Shown here: piece by piece, positions 11,611 to 23,820 of the stretch
How positions within the stretch are numbered: the stretch's first letter is position 1
Layout of the letters: the number at the start of each line of letters is the position of its first letter
Origin: Petaurus breviceps papuanus
Lineage: Eukaryota; Chordata; Mammalia; Diprotodontia; Petauridae
NCBI GenBank assembly: GCA_028583685.1
Contig: JAMXIF010001164.1
Coordinates: forward strand, 5,725,254 to 5,789,253
Direction: 5' to 3'
DNA length: 64,000 nt
Made by a program: the position numbers and the translations under genes
The notes under the pieces: model-generated
Seen by the model: only the letters and a program-made list of their open reading frames with translations
What the model was told of the DNA's origin: nothing
The model's database searches: none

Positions 11611-13534
11611 AGAGGTTGTGGAGGAGGATTCTGGGAAGATAGCAGAGTAGGTCAGAAAATTCTAAGCTCTCAAGATTTTCTACAGCAAAAGAGATAAAAT
11701 AGCACCTCAGGGCAAACACACAGCAGTAAAAATAAATAAGAGTAGGGGCAGAATAGGGTCCTCCTAGGACAATTGGAGATCTGAAGAAAAATCCCAGGAC
11801 AAGTTTTGGTCCCTGTGAAGAGTAAACACCTCTAGGCTAGGTTCTAGTTCTGCTTAAATTAACAAACTGCAAGCCTGGGATTAGCTGGGTTGGGAAGTCT
11901 ACCTCAGCCCCAACCCCAAGAATGTTTACCCCTGGACAATGAGGGGTGTTGGGCATCTGAGTTGGGGAAGATCAAGGGAACCTCTTCTAACACCAGACCC
12001 AGCTGTGCTGTGGAGATGTGGCAGGGTGAGAAGGAACCAGCACACACCAGGTGAGTGCAGAAGCAGTGGGGCAGGGATGCTGCTGACTCTAGGCACTTAC
12101 AGGAAGCTGGAATTCTTGGGTCCAGTTCCAAGTCAGAAGGGAGAATTGAAGGAGGATCTGACCACAGCAGTACCATCCCCCATCCCCCAGGACTAGAGGG
12201 GATTATAAAAACTAAGCTACTACAAATAAAACAAATGCACAGCCAGAGGAAAAAGATTCCAATCATAGAGAGTTACTATGCGAATAGAGAAGACCAGAGT
12301 TCATCTTCAGAGGAGAATACTGAAGCAAATAAACCCTCTCCTACCCCAAAGAGTAATGTCAAATGGTCACCTGCTCAAAAAGAATTCATAGAAGAACTTT
12401 AAAAAGACTTGAAAAATCAAATGAGAGAGATCAAGGAAAAAAAAGAACAATTCAAGAAAAGCAAGAAGATTGTGAAAAGAAATTCAACCAATTAGAAAAG
12501 GAGATCCAGAACCTCAAGGAAAAAAATACTTCTTGAAAATCAGAATTGGGCAAGGGGAAGCTAGCAAAGTTATGAGATCAAGAAATAATAAAACAAAATA
12601 TAAAGAATGAAAATAGAAGAGAATGTGAAACATCTTATATAAAAAACAACTGATCTGAAGAATAGATCAAGAAAAAACACAAGAATAATCAGACTACCTG
12701 AAAGCTATGATCATAAAAAGAATAATGATACAATAATATGAGAAATAATTAAAGATAAATTTCCTGACGCATTAAAACAAGAGGGAAAAGTAGAAAAAGA
12801 AAAGATTCACTGATCACTACTTGAAAGAAATCCTATGAGAAAAACCCATAGGAATATTATAGTCAAATTACAAACCCCACAACTCAAGGATAAAATATTA
12901 TGAGCAATAACAACAACAAAAAAATCCCACAACAATTTAAATATGGCAGTGCCACAATTAGAAACACACAAGACCTAGCAGTGGTAACAGGTCTTGGAGT
13001 ATTATATATTAAAAAACAAAGGAACTGGGGTTCCAGATGAAAATATCATACCCAGCAAAGCTAAGCATAATCCTTAATGAAAAAAAGGATATTTAGTGAA
13101 TTCTCAGACTTTCAGTACCTTGTTAAAAAAACCTGAACTTAATAGAAAATTTGACATACAAAAGCTAAGAGACATACAAGGTACATACCAAAGACTAATT
13201 ACAAGGGATTCAATAAAGACAGACAGGTTTTTTTATGTATATAAAATGTAAAATGTATGTCTTAGGTTGTTATTAGTAATTGGGTAGTTTGTAAGAAAGA
13301 TTGGGTTAGATCTGAGTATGATATGACTTCAAAAAGTAAAACCTTTTAGGAACAGCTAAAAACAGTGATTATTTTATACAAATGAGGTGTGAGAGGAAGA
13401 AAACACAGAGGAATTAGATAGGGGAGGAGAGCTGTTGGTTCTGGAAACCCTACTTTCATTGGGAACGGGTTGAAGAGGGAACAATACATACATAAAAGAG
13501 TATAAAAGTCTTCTAAATTCAGAAAGAAATAACT

Positions 13535-13790
13535 TACTAATGGAGTGGGGAGACAATAAAGGAGGGATCTCTAGAGGGAAGGGTGAGGGAATAATTACCT
13601 AAGGGGAGGTATAGAAAAGTGTTTAGATTAATGGGAATGGGAGGATAAAGGAGGAATCCTTGGGAGGATAAGAGAGGGATCTTTAGAGGGCAGGATGAGG
13701 GAATAGGTCAAAGGGGAGTATAGAAGGGTGGGATTTATAGATTTATGGGAATGGGAGGATAAAGGAAGGATCCTTGGAGGGGGCATTGGT
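13535..13790 (+). repeat. Two-copy G-rich tandem repeat in half-L1 3' region
   Basis: The series GGGATCT..TAGAGGG, GAGGGAATA, AGGGGAG/GTATAGAA and AATGGGAATGGGAGGATAAA repeats at a spacing of about 120 bp (for example 13568-13655 and 13677-13765). Similar units are known in L1 3' UTRs. Confidence 0.6.
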
Positions 13791-14149
13791 TAAATAATAG
13801 AGTAAGGTACAAGTAGAAGTAAAGTAAAGGAGTTAGGAGGGATAGGAAATAAGAGATATGAATAAACATAAAAACAAAGATCAGAAGCAGAATTTGTTAG
13901 GGAAAGAATATATGTCTATATATGTATATTTGTATCTATATATCTTTCTATATGTAAATATATCCACATTTAATTGTAGCCTTCTGGAGGATAGGAAGGA
14001 AGGGGGGGAAAGAACAAAGTGAAAAGTGTACAGCAGAGAAAAAAAGAAAACTAAGAACGAAGCAAAGATAGACAGCTCTCAACATAACACATAGTATTTA
14101 TTATATAGGCTTTCTTGAAATGGAAATTTATTGCTATATACATATATTT

Positions 14150-14297
14150 TTGGCTTTTTGGAGGGCAATTGGGGTTAAGTGACTTGCCCAAAGTCACGCA
14201 GCAAGTTTTTGTGTTAAGTTTCTGAGGCCAGATGTGAACTCAGGTCCTCCTGACTCCAGGGCCAGTGCTCTATTCACTGTGCCACCTAGCCACCCCT
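14150..14297 (-). mobile_element. MAR1/WSINE-type SINE nested in half-L1
   Basis: The reverse copy runs from GGCTTTTTGGAGGGCAATTG to TGTGCCACCTAGCCACCCC. Flanks ATTGCTATATACATATATTTT and ATTACTATATATTTT look like an imperfect target duplication of the host element. Confidence 0.85.
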
Positions 14298-14522
14298 ATT
14301 ACTATATATTTTGAATCCTCTTTTATGTTCTGCTGTGCACGACATACTTTTTTCCCCCCTTTTCTTATTTTGTATTTAAATTTCAATATTTAAGGGGGAA
14401 AAAAAGAGGATATGATGTGAGGGACCAGGGAGATCTCCCTAGTCTTAAATATCACTATTAACTCCCCCTCCCCCCTCCTCTCTTTTTGTTCATTCACTTC
14501 TTTGTTTTCTTTCTTTTTCTTT

Positions 14523-14692
14523 GTTCCTTCCTTCCTCCCTCCCTCCCTCCCTCGCTTCCTTCCTTCCTTCCTTTCTTCCTTCCTTCCTTCCCTCCCTCCC
14601 TCCCTCCTTCCTTTCCTCCTTCCTTCCTTCCTTCCTTCCTTCCTTCCTTCCTTCCTTCCTTCCTTCCTTCCTTCCTTCTTTCCTTCCTTCTA
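14523..14692. repeat. (TTCC)n / CCCT-rich tetranucleotide repeat
   Basis: About 170 bp of TTCC and TCCC units. It creates overlapping Pro/Leu/Ser-rich and Lys/Gly-rich frames on both strands that are not genes. Confidence 0.97.
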
Positions 14693-15865
14693 AGATAGGG
14701 TCTTCTTATCTCACTCAGATTAGAAGTGCAGTGGCCACTCATGAACCCAATCCCACTTGCTGATTAGCACAGAAACTGTCCTGCTCCATTTCTGACCTGG
14801 ATTAGTTTGTCCCTTCTTAAGCATTCTGGTGGCCCCTCTGCTCCTGGAGGCTTATCACATTGGTGTTGGACTTAATATGGGCATTCAATTGACTTTATTC
14901 TTCCCATAGCTCAGAAATCTCCAGTTCAAGGAGTCTCTCAGTCTTGGCCTCCCTAGTAACAGAGATTATAGGCATATTCCATCACCCCTGGACCTTTTAG
15001 GATTTCAGAGAATTTTTTTTTTAATCTTCAAGAGTTTCCTATGAATGTATTAATACTAGTGGTACAGTCAGTATGGCAGAGTGAAAGACCAAACCACAAA
15101 CTTCCCCCAAAACCTCACCTACACAAAACAAACCAGAAAACAACAAATTAATTCTGAGCAGAAAAGCCAACAAAAGTCAGAGTGAATCTTTGTTCCAACC
15201 CAGCTTAGAGAGGTCTGTGGACACTGGTGAGGGCGAGTCAGGAGCACAGCATGCTGGTTGAGGTGGAAGTGGCACTGGCTGTGGGTCTTCCAAGCATGCA
15301 ACTAAATAACTAGTTAGGAAAAGATTCCATGGAACCCCTGTGCAAGCAGTGGGCATAGGATCCAGTGCCACTTGGCAGCTCCATAGCCTATTACCCAGTT
15401 CTAGATTAGAATTTCAGGACAGAGAATAACAATCACCATTACAAGGGAGCAGGGGCCCTACCTGGGTAAGAACCAGAGTGCAAAGAGAAGGGCAGTGACA
15501 AAGTCTATCCCAGATCATACTACCTTGGAAGTACTGAAAACCTACAAACACCCAGACTGAGTGAGTTACAGAAACTCAGGTTGGCTATCCCCCCAGAGCA
15601 GAGCATAACTTTAACATAAAGTCCAAAGACAAGAAATAGATTTGAAAATGAGCAAACAACAAAAACAAAAACCTTGATCATAAAAAGGTTTTGGTGACAG
15701 GGAAGCTCAACACATAAACTTAGAAGACAAAGACTTGAAAACATATACAAGCAAAGCAAAGAGAAAAAAAAATGCAAATTGGACATAAGCCCAACAAGAT
15801 TTCCTAGGAGAGTTAAAGAAAGAAGGAAAAAAGAACAAAAAAATTAAAAAAAAGAATGGTAGAGG

Positions 15866-16011
15866 GGGCGGCCAGGTAGCACAACGAGTAAGAGCACCAG
15901 CTCCAGTGTTGAGAAGACCTGGAGATCGAATCCTGGGCTCAGACACTTAGCACCCACCCAGAAACACCTGGCCGTGTAACCTTGAGCAAGTTACTTAACC
16001 CCAATTGCTTA
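15866..16011 (+). mobile_element. Marsupial SINE, first unit of a dimer
   Basis: It starts GGGCGGCCAGGTAGCACAAC and ends CTTAACCCCAATTGCTTA with no long A tail. The duplication AAGAATGGTAGAGG lies immediately before it (15852-15865) but not after it; the matching copy follows the second unit. Confidence 0.9.
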
Positions 16012-16165
16012 GGGGCGGCCAGGTGGCTCAGCGAGTAAGAGCACCGGCTCCAGTGTTGGGACGACCCGGAGATCGAATCCCGGGCTCAGACACTCAGCAC
16101 CACACCCAGAAATAACTGGCCGTGTAACCTTGAGCAAGTTACTTAATCCTTAATAAAAAAAAGAA
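16012..16165 (+). mobile_element. Marsupial SINE, second unit of a dimer
   Basis: It starts GGGGCGGCCAGGTGGCTCAG directly after unit 1 and ends in an A-rich tail. It is followed by AAGAATGGTAGAGG at 16166-16179, the partner of the duplication at 15852-15865. GC-rich CpG-bearing bases (CGACCCGGAGATCGAATCCC) suggest it is younger or less decayed than most copies here. Confidence 0.9.
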
Positions 16166-17157
16166 AAGAATGGTAGAGGAAAAATCAGGAAAAGAAATGA
16201 GAGCAATGAAAGAAAATTATGAGAAGAGAATTAACAAGTTGGTAAAAGAGGTATAAAACCTCACTGAAGAAAATAACTCCTTGAAAATTAGAATTGGTCA
16301 AGTGAAAGCTAATGACTCCATGAGACATCAACAAAAAAATAAAACACAGTCAAAAGAATGAAAAAAAAGTGAAATATCTCATCAGAAAAACAACTAACCT
16401 GGAAAATAGATTGAAGAGAGATAATTTAAGAATTATTCAACTACCAAAAAACTAAAATAATAAAAAAGAATTTATACATCATACTTCAAATTTATAAAGG
16501 GAAACTGCCCAGATATCATAGAACCAGAAGGTAAAATAGAATTGAAAGAATTCAATGAACATTTCCTGAAAGAGGTCCCCCCAATGAAAACTCCCAGGTA
16601 TATTATAGCCAAATTCCAGGGCTCTCAGGTCAAGGAGAAAATACTATAAACAGTGAGAAAGAAATAATAATAATTCAACTATGTAGAGCCACAGTCAGGA
16701 TCATACAATATTTAGCAGCTATTATTATAAAGAATCAGAAGGCTTGGAATATGATATTCAGAAGGCAAAGGAGTTAGGATTACAATCAAGAATAACCTAT
16801 CCATCAAAACTGAGTAAAATCTTATGGGGGAGATGAACATTTGATGAAATAGAGGGCTTTCAAGATTACTTGATGAAAAGACCAGAGTTGAATAGAAAAT
16901 TTGACATCTTGACACAAGATTCAAGATAAGCATAAAAAGGTAAATGTGAATCAGAAATCATAAAGTACTTAATAAAGATAAACTGCTTCCATTCCTAGAT
17001 GGGAAAATGATACATGTAACTTCAAAGAACATTGTCATTATTAGGGCGATTAGAAAGTGTCTACTGTGGGTAAAATTGTCATGCCACCAAAAGCAGAATC
17101 AGAACCAAAACCCCAAACCTAAAACCATAACCAAACCTAATACCATAAATTTAGGAA

Positions 17158-17167
17158 NNNNNNNNNN
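17158..17167. other. Assembly gap (10 N)
   Basis: Ten unknown bases interrupt an A-rich stretch just after the second half-L1-like element. The flanks, ending ATAAATTTAGGAA and starting AAAGTAGGGGGTTGC, do not obviously continue one repeat, so the true gap length may differ. Confidence 0.99.
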
Positions 17168-17169
17168 AA

Positions 17170-17685
17170 AGTAGGGGGTTGCAATACAAACAGAATCAGG
17201 GGCCAATCAGAGGAACTACAGACAAAATGGTTTAACTTTATTGGCTATCCATATTACTTAGAGAGAGTGTAAGTCTATTATTTTGGGATGATCTAAAAAA
17301 ATGGAAGGGTGAGAAAGAAGAATGCACTGGGAGAATTGGAATGGGAGAGAAAGAATGGAGAAAATTATCTCACGTAAAGGAAGTGTTCAAGGAAGAATTT
17401 TTATGATGGGGCAAGCAGGCAACACTTGAACGTCACTCTTACTTGAAATGATCCAAAGAGGGAAGAACATGCACACACTCACACACACATGAGCCTGCAC
17501 ATATATACAGAGTTGGATATAGAAATTCCTCACATGAGAAAGGGAAGTAGGCAGGAAAGAGGCTAAGAAAAAAGGGGATGGTGGTAAGATGGAGAGAAGA
17601 TTAAGGGGAAGTAGTGATCAAAAGCTGAACAATTTTTTGAGGAGGGGACAAGGTAAAAAAACTAAAGCAATAATACCCATCTCAA
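17170..17685. other. A/G-rich stretch, possible half-L1 3' remainder
   Basis: It contains a CA-rich run near 17470-17510 and purine-rich sequence such as GAAAGGGAAGTAGGCAGGAA. It may be the 3' end of the element before the gap. Nothing else is recognised. Confidence 0.3.
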
Positions 17686-17687
17686 GT

Positions 17688-17940
17688 AGCTAGATGATAT
17701 AGTGGATAGAGCATTGGACTTGGAGTGAGGAAGGTCTGAGTTCGAATCCTGCCCTAGATAATACTGGTATGACTATTGGCAAAGCACTTAACTTTTCTCA
17801 ACTTCAGTTACCTCATCTGTAAGATGAGGACAATAATAGCACCTACTTCACAGATTAATTGTGAAAATATATATTAAAAAATATGTAAAATCACTTCGCA
17901 AACCTTAAAGTGCTATATAAATACTAGCTATTATTATTTC
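17688..17940 (+). mobile_element. MIR/Mon-1-like CORE-SINE, near full length
   Basis: The order is TGGATAGAGCATTGGACTTG, GAGTTCGAATCCTGCCCTAG, CAGTTACCTCATCTGTAAGA and GCTATATAAATACTAGCTAT. Confidence 0.85.
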
Positions 17941-18435
17941 TATCTTAAGCTATTATCAGCCATTAATACCTTAAGAAGAACTAGTCTGCCAGTTTTACTT
18001 TTAATTGTAACAAGTAGATAGGGAAGAGAAGGACTAAAAGAGGAGGAAGGATGCCAAAACCAAATTTCATCTATGTAATTTATTCTAACAGGATGGACAC
18101 TACAGATGGCCAATGAATCTGGTCCAGAATTGAATAGAAGGAAGAGAGTGGACTGGATTGCATTAGGGAAATTGTGTAGTGCTTTTAATGACTACAAGCT
18201 TCTCCCTGGAACAAAAACTCATCTTTTAAAACACCAATATGATTCTGGTGATGCTAACTGGCTACAAATCATGGAATACCACAATCTCTGATGAATCAAA
18301 GATGCGGTTCACACAAAGGGCCATAGAGAGATGCATAGTGGGTATATGTAGATTATAGAATATTACCAATGAAACAAAGAAGTGACATAAAGATATCATC
18401 AAAGACATATTACCTAAAATAATTTACATAATAAT

Positions 18436-18690
18436 GAGGGACTATAGAGCTCTAGAGTGGGACTTAAGATCTGAGCTTGAATCTTGCCTCTGACATTTGC
18501 TAGCTATGTGATCTTGGCAAGTCAATTAACCCTTGTCAGTCTTAGTTTTTTCAATTGTAAAATGGAGATACTAATATCACTCACCCCCCAGTGTTGTTTT
18601 GAGGATCAAATGAGAAAATATTTGTGAAAGAATTTTACAAACATTCAAGTGCTATTTAAATAATAATAGTAATAATTATTATTGTTTTAA
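18436..18690 (+). mobile_element. MIR/Mon-1-like CORE-SINE
   Basis: GATCTGAGCTTGAATCTTGC, ATCTTGGCAAGTCAATTAAC, TTCAATTGTAAAATGGAGAT and CAAGTGCTATTTAAATAATA occur in order. Confidence 0.8.
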
Positions 18691-18694
18691 GAGA

Positions 18695-20050
18695 TAACCA
18701 ACACATGCTGCATAGATACCTTCATTATGTTAAAAGATCTAGAGGAAACTCCCCAAACATATTAATGAGGGATTTACAAGACAGCTTGGACTAGAGGTGC
18801 ACAGTATAAGAAAGCATGGAAGGGTTTTGAATTATACTATGGTGGGGTTGGGGGTCAGGACTCACAAAGAAGAGATCAACAGATTGGTTGAAGTATGCAT
18901 TGAAGTATGAACATATTGCTATTTATCCCCATTCTGATCAAAGCCTTCACTTCAATGATGAAAATAGGAATGGAGATATCTGGAATGACAAATTAAGGGG
19001 CAAGGGGATCTTCCTAGAGTCTGAGGATTCATATACCTTGATTTTCTTAAATTATAAACCCTTCATGGGGAAGTGAGTTACAGGATTCACCAGAGGAAGT
19101 GAAACTTGAATTGGTCAGGATGGCAAAAGGCATTTGCTGTGTTGGATTTTGTAGCCTGTGGGGTGAATATTAGCTCTATGATAGTGATACAGGAGCTTCC
19201 CAGAAGAGAGAACAGCATGTCTGAACCACCAGAGATATAAGGGAGACTACTGAGAAGACGAAAGAATAGCAGGGCAGAGAGTGCTGGTACTTTATGATTT
19301 TTTTTTTCAAAAACAACAATTGAAATGACAAAAAGAAGCAAATTGCTAAAAATTCTCAAAAGAAAATTTAAATTCATAAAAAAGATAATTATCAAAATAA
19401 AGAAATTCCATACAATAAATAAAAATATGGAGCAAGAGAAGTGGGGGTGGGGGGCATGAGTAACATTGGAATAAAGGAATATCAAAACAGAATCAACAGT
19501 AGCACCAGAAAGAATTCAAGAAATCCCAAAAGAATACCGTCAAATATATAACAGATACAGTCAAGGAATAAGAGGAAGGTGGGGGGGGGAGGAGGAGGAG
19601 AGAGGAATTAAAAGGAAAAATGAGTGTAACTAATAAAGCTCTAGAGGAAATTATGACAAAATTCAGCAAAATGAAAAATAGAAAATATTTTAAAATATCA
19701 ATGGACACAAAAGTAGGACTAAATACAATAGAAGATGGAATAGAGTACAATGGAATACAACACAAATACTAATACAACAGAAGACAGAATGGCAGATAAC
19801 AAAGTTAAGATGGTAAAACAACCTCAGAACATAACAGAATTGGAAAAATATTTCACAGCAAGGAAATACAGAGGAACAGGTATGAGAAAATGGGAATCAT
19901 TTTGATCAGAAGTCCTCCAGAATCTGGGCCAATTTACCCCTCTAATCTTTTCTCCCAATACTCCTTTACACTTTTCAGTGAGACCAGTCTACTAGCTTTG
20001 TGATGAACATGACATGCATTTTTTTACCTTGATGCCTTTGTTCACAGCAT
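18695..20050. other. Intron stretch, A-rich, unassigned
   Basis: The section 19290-19800 is A-rich on this strand, with low-complexity open frames on the other strand (Phe/Leu/Ser-rich). It could be an eroded L1-type 5' region. No splice-bounded exon is visible. Confidence 0.3.
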
Positions 20051-20055
20051 CATTA

Positions 20056-20057
<2 letters not shown>

Positions 20058-20099
<42 letters not shown>
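20058..20099. repeat. (CT)n microsatellite
   Basis: About 21 CT units in a pyrimidine-rich area. Confidence 0.97.
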
Positions 20100-20103
<4 letters not shown>

Positions 20104-21142
20104 TTTTGGTCCTATGCTCAGTTCAAATCTCTCCTCTTCCATGAAGCTTTCCCAGGTGGTCCAAACCTACAGTGATTTCTCCCTATCCTGAACTTAGGTC
20201 AAGTCAGCAAGCATTTCTCAAACATTTATTATGTCCCAGGCACTGTGCTGTGGCAACCCCAAAATGATCCCTAATGCAATTTTAGATTATATTAATAGCA
20301 GTATCTAGGACAAGGGAAGAAATATTTCCATTATTCTTTGCCTTTATCAGATCACATCTGGACTATTCAATTCTGGGTACCATATTTTAGAAAGGACATT
20401 GACAAACTGGAATTTATCCAAAGGAATATGAATAGATGATGAGGAACTCAAAATTACCTCATGAGGATTGGTGGAAGGAACTGCGAGTATTTGACCTGGC
20501 ATTGATCTTGCAAGCTACTGAAACCTTGAGATCTTTTTCCCCCAGAGAAATTGCTGTGCAGCCACATTTCTCCCATCCTATATTTGGTATTTTTAAACTC
20601 ATGCATAAGCCTTCTTATTATTTATCCAAATTAAATATCGTTGTATTAGATCCAGTCTGAGATTTTTTTATCCTGATTATGACATCCGACTGCTATTAGC
20701 TATACTTTGTTGCTTCATGTCACCCACACATTTGATTCTTCGTCTATGTCTTGAATGAAAATCTTGAGCAGAACTGAATCCAGGACAGACTTCTGGGGAT
20801 TCTGCTGGAGGCCTCTTTCAATTTCGCATCAATCCATTACCCAACACTCATTGTTCATCTAATTACTAATCCATTTAACTATTATCATGCAGTTGCCATG
20901 TCTTTATTTTGCTCATAAAGATATCATGAATGTTAAGTGGTTTATGTTTGACATCAAGGCATAACATTTTGTTTTACTTTATTTTACTTTCCTCTACATA
21001 GTAAATCTCCTTTTTGAAAAAACCTGACTTTTTGGGTTGAATAAAGCAAGAAAGTATTGTCTACACCAGGGCCAATATAGTTGGGGAGAATCTAGCTGGT
21101 AGCAGTTATAATGATGTGGTATCCATATCTCTTAGTCTAGAA

Positions 21143-21348
21143 CAGGGGTTCTTAACCTTTTCTGTGTCATAGAGCTGTTTGACCATATGGTAAAGCCTAA
21201 GGACCCCTTCTCAGAATAATGTATTTAAATGCACAAAATAAAATGCATAAGATTACAAAGGAAACCTCTTGTAAGTTATCAAAATAATAAATTTAGCTGT
21301 CCCCTTTCCCCCACCCCAAGTTTGAGGATCCCAAGTTTAGAACCCCTG
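21143..21348. mobile_element. hAT-type MITE
   Basis: Inverted ends CAGGGGTTCTTAACC and GTTTAGAACCCCTG enclose about 206 bp with TTAAATGCACAAAATAAAATG inside. The 8-bp flanks GTCTAGAA and ATCTGGAG match at five positions. It carries no transposase. Confidence 0.7.
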
Positions 21349-21388
21349 ATCTGGAGAGACAGAATGGTATACTAGAAAAGCCACTTGA

Positions 21389-21557
21389 GGGGTGGCTAGG
21401 TGGCACAGTGAGTAAAGTGCTGGCCCGGAGTCAGAAGGACCCGAGTTTGGTTCCGGCCTCAGACATTTAACACCCACACAAAAAAAAACTAGCCATGTAA
21501 CCTTGGGCAAGTTACTTAACCCCAATTGCCCTCCAAAAGGCAAAAAAAAAAAAAAAA
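21389..21557 (+). mobile_element. MAR1/WSINE-type SINE
   Basis: It starts GGGGTGGCTAGGTGGCACAG, ends CCCCAATTGCCCTCCAAAAG plus A tail, with a near-identical duplication GCCACTTGA/GGCACTTGA on either side. Confidence 0.92.
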
Positions 21558-21558
21558 G

Positions 21559-21745
21559 GCACTTGACTTTGAATTCAGAGTGCCTGACTTAGAATTCTAG
21601 CTCTGTCCCTAATTATATAATAGCAAACAAGTTATTTAATCTTTCTGAGCCTTGATTTCTTTATCTGTAAAACAGGTCTAAGAATACACTACCCACAGGA
21701 TTGTTGTCAACTCTGAATGTTCTCTATGCAGCCTACTATTATTAT
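21559..21745 (+). mobile_element. MIR-like SINE remainder
   Basis: GAATTCTAGCTCTGTCCCTA, CTGAGCCTTGATTTCTTTAT and CTGTAAAACAGGTCTAAGAA. The SINE at 21389 appears to have inserted at its head. Confidence 0.65.
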
Positions 21746-22419
21746 CATCATTTGAGATGCTGGTGGACTATTAAAGAGAGAGGAAAGCTCAAGTAAGGTG
21801 ATTTGGCATGGAGTAGCAAACTGTTGCTGTTCTTTGCCTGCCTTACTGAGGTCACTTTTTCATGTCTCCAGCACCTATCAGAGTGTCCTACACGTAATAT
21901 GTACTTAATAAATGTTTGTTTTTCATGATCCAACATGGAATACAACAGTCTCCTAAGAATTAGCATGCATATCATACAGAGGGCAATGGGTGTGAATAGG
22001 CTGCAACATTTGACCAACTAGGACTTTCAAAGAAGAACAGGCAAAAAAGGTGTCATTGGTCTGGTTGTGTCAAAGGAATGATATTTGGACTGATAGAGCA
22101 CTCCACAGACACCCTTAAGATGTCAAAAATTAAGCAAGCCTCCAGCAAGTTGGGTAGACCTTCCAGTGAAAAACTTATGGAGAGAACCTTATGTAGAATA
22201 GGAAGGCCTGATTGGGTGGCAGTCTGCACTGTTGGAGTAGACTTCCAAATAAATGAGATTATCACTCCATTGGAGTATTTACTTTCACATTCTGCTTTGG
22301 AAACGCAGAACTGTTTGACCAAAAAATTAAAAAAAATGAAGATCCCCTTTTTTCCATTTGAAATAAAAAAAGTGGTTCTGCAAGGTAAGCTTTTCTTCCA
22401 GTGTAATGTAAAGGTCTGA

Positions 22420-22585
22420 AAATCTGTAGACCTCAGCTGTGGTTCTGGTGCTGCCCTTACTTGTGAGTGTGATCAAGTCCCTTAACCTCTCTGAGTCCCA
22501 GTATCTTCATCTCTAACATAATCACAGACTGGCTAACTGGTCTCCGAGTTTCTTCCAGCTCTAAGTTTTATGATTCTTTAATTTC
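22420..22585 (+). mobile_element. MIR-like SINE fragment
   Basis: GGTTCTGGTGCTGCCCTTAC, AAGTCCCTTAACCTCTCTGA and GTTTCTTCCAGCTCTAAGTT. To either side, 21750-22415 and 22590-23800 show only short L2-tail-like words (TACTTAATAAATGTTTGTTT near 21903) and nothing coding. Confidence 0.55.
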
Positions 22586-23820
22586 AGCAATGCCTTCCCC
22601 CTTGAAATCATACACACATAACCTGGAATACAACTTTCACTGGAGGAAATATTCAACTGCCTTTCTCTTCTTGAATATCTTTATGTTTTATAACATTCAA
22701 TGTGTCATCTTCCTTTGCTTCTTAAGTAACTGGTTAGCAAGGATTTCAGGAAGAAACTTATTGAGAAGACCTTGTTTATGTTTGAGGAGGAAGTGGTTTG
22801 TCAAAGCTTCTGGTTGAATGCATCTTTTTCAAGGCAGCGAGGGTTTCATTTTGACCTTTGTATGCTCAGGGCCTTGGATATAGTAGGTATTTAGTAAATA
22901 CTTTGTGACCTGAGCTGAATTTTCTGTGGCTAGGGAGAGGGTATATCTCATAGAGTATGAACGGAATTGAATCTAATTCAATATGATTCAATTAAACAAG
23001 TGTCTTTTGCTTACTTTGTTGGCTTTGCTTACTTACGTGTTGATATGTCTGCCTCAGAGAAGCATCTAGTCTGGTTTTAATAGCAAGACACATTGAAATA
23101 CATCAAAAAATAGCCTGGATTGACCAAATAAAAGATTTCATGGAATTAGAAATATAAGGAAAATCAGTGGGAGTTCAGGCATTAGAGTCTGGAGATAAAG
23201 TACATGTCTTCTTGTAACTAGAACCAATGATTCTCAATCTTAGATTTTGTAGCCTCAAAGGGTTTACACAATCATTTCCAGGGAAATAATGAAATTTTAA
23301 ATAATTTAACTGAAATGCTAATACATGTGTGCATATATGTATGTATATATAATGTATATACATATATTCCTGCTTAATAGATGCTTATTTCCTTCAAATC
23401 AATAAATGAAGAAAAGGAAGAAGGGAATTGGCTTTTGAGTTGGAAGGTAAATGTCTAGCCTGTTCATTCACAAAGTTATGACTTATCTGTGAAGAGTAGA
23501 GACAGAGGCAGGGGAGATGACCAGTCATGGGGAGTGAGAGAGTTACCTGAATTTTACAAGATATTGAGCCTGAGGCTTGGATCCTTATCTCCACCCATTG
23601 CAAAAGAGCTGTCAGGAAGATGACAGAGAACTGGTGATGGATTTCCTGTTGCTTTTGTTCTTATAGTCAACACATATACTCATGCTGTAAAAATCTGAAG
23701 GATTAATTATAAGAGAAAATTCCAAGTTCTGCACTCCTTTTTTTCGTTTCTTCCTTACCAGAAGGAATATATCAATTTAGAAATATTGGAGCAAATGGAA
23801 TGGATTCTCTTGGGGAACAG

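Larger units (their letters stand above)
11615..14405 (+). mobile_element. Half-L1 (HAL1)-like element 1
   Basis: The 5' end reads GGGAAGATAGCAGAGTAGGT, typical of marsupial L1/HAL1 leaders. Around 12200-12550 it encodes a Lys/Glu-rich coiled-coil-like segment (residues such as QKEFIEEL). Near 12830-12900 the frame resembles NPMRKTHRNIIVKLQTPQLK, the L1 ORF1 RNA-binding domain. No L1 ORF2 endonuclease or reverse transcriptase follows. The downstream 3' region has G-rich tandem units (13535-13790), a TA-rich stretch and a final TTTCAATATTTAAGGGGG plus A run near 14405. Several stops and frameshifts break the ORF1-like frame, so it is dead. A SINE sits at 14150-14297. Confidence 0.6.
15050..17050 (+). 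mobile_element. Half-L1 (HAL1)-like element 2, with SINE dimer inside
   Basis: It starts near TATGGCAGAGTGAAAGACC. ORF1-like coiled-coil sequence (16180-16400) and a relic of the RNA-binding domain (16560-16650, CCCAGGTATATTATAGCCAA) follow. The next region, GGCAAAGGAGTTAGGATTAC and TCATGAAAAGACC-like sequence near 16870, parallels element 1. The SINE dimer at 15866-16165 splits it. The 3' continuation up to about 17650 is A/G-rich and interrupted by the assembly gap, so the right end is open. The frame is broken in many places. Confidence 0.55.

Noticed and set aside
14486-14763. Overlapping Pro/Ser/Leu-rich and Lys/Gly-rich open frames on both strands
   Set aside because: All come from the (TTCC)n array; a tandem repeat without stop codons opens every frame.
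19087-19765. Hydrophobic minus-strand frames of 132 and 90 codons
   Set aside because: They come from an A-rich plus strand (T-rich complement), which encodes Phe/Leu/Ile/Ser by composition; no exon signals flank them.
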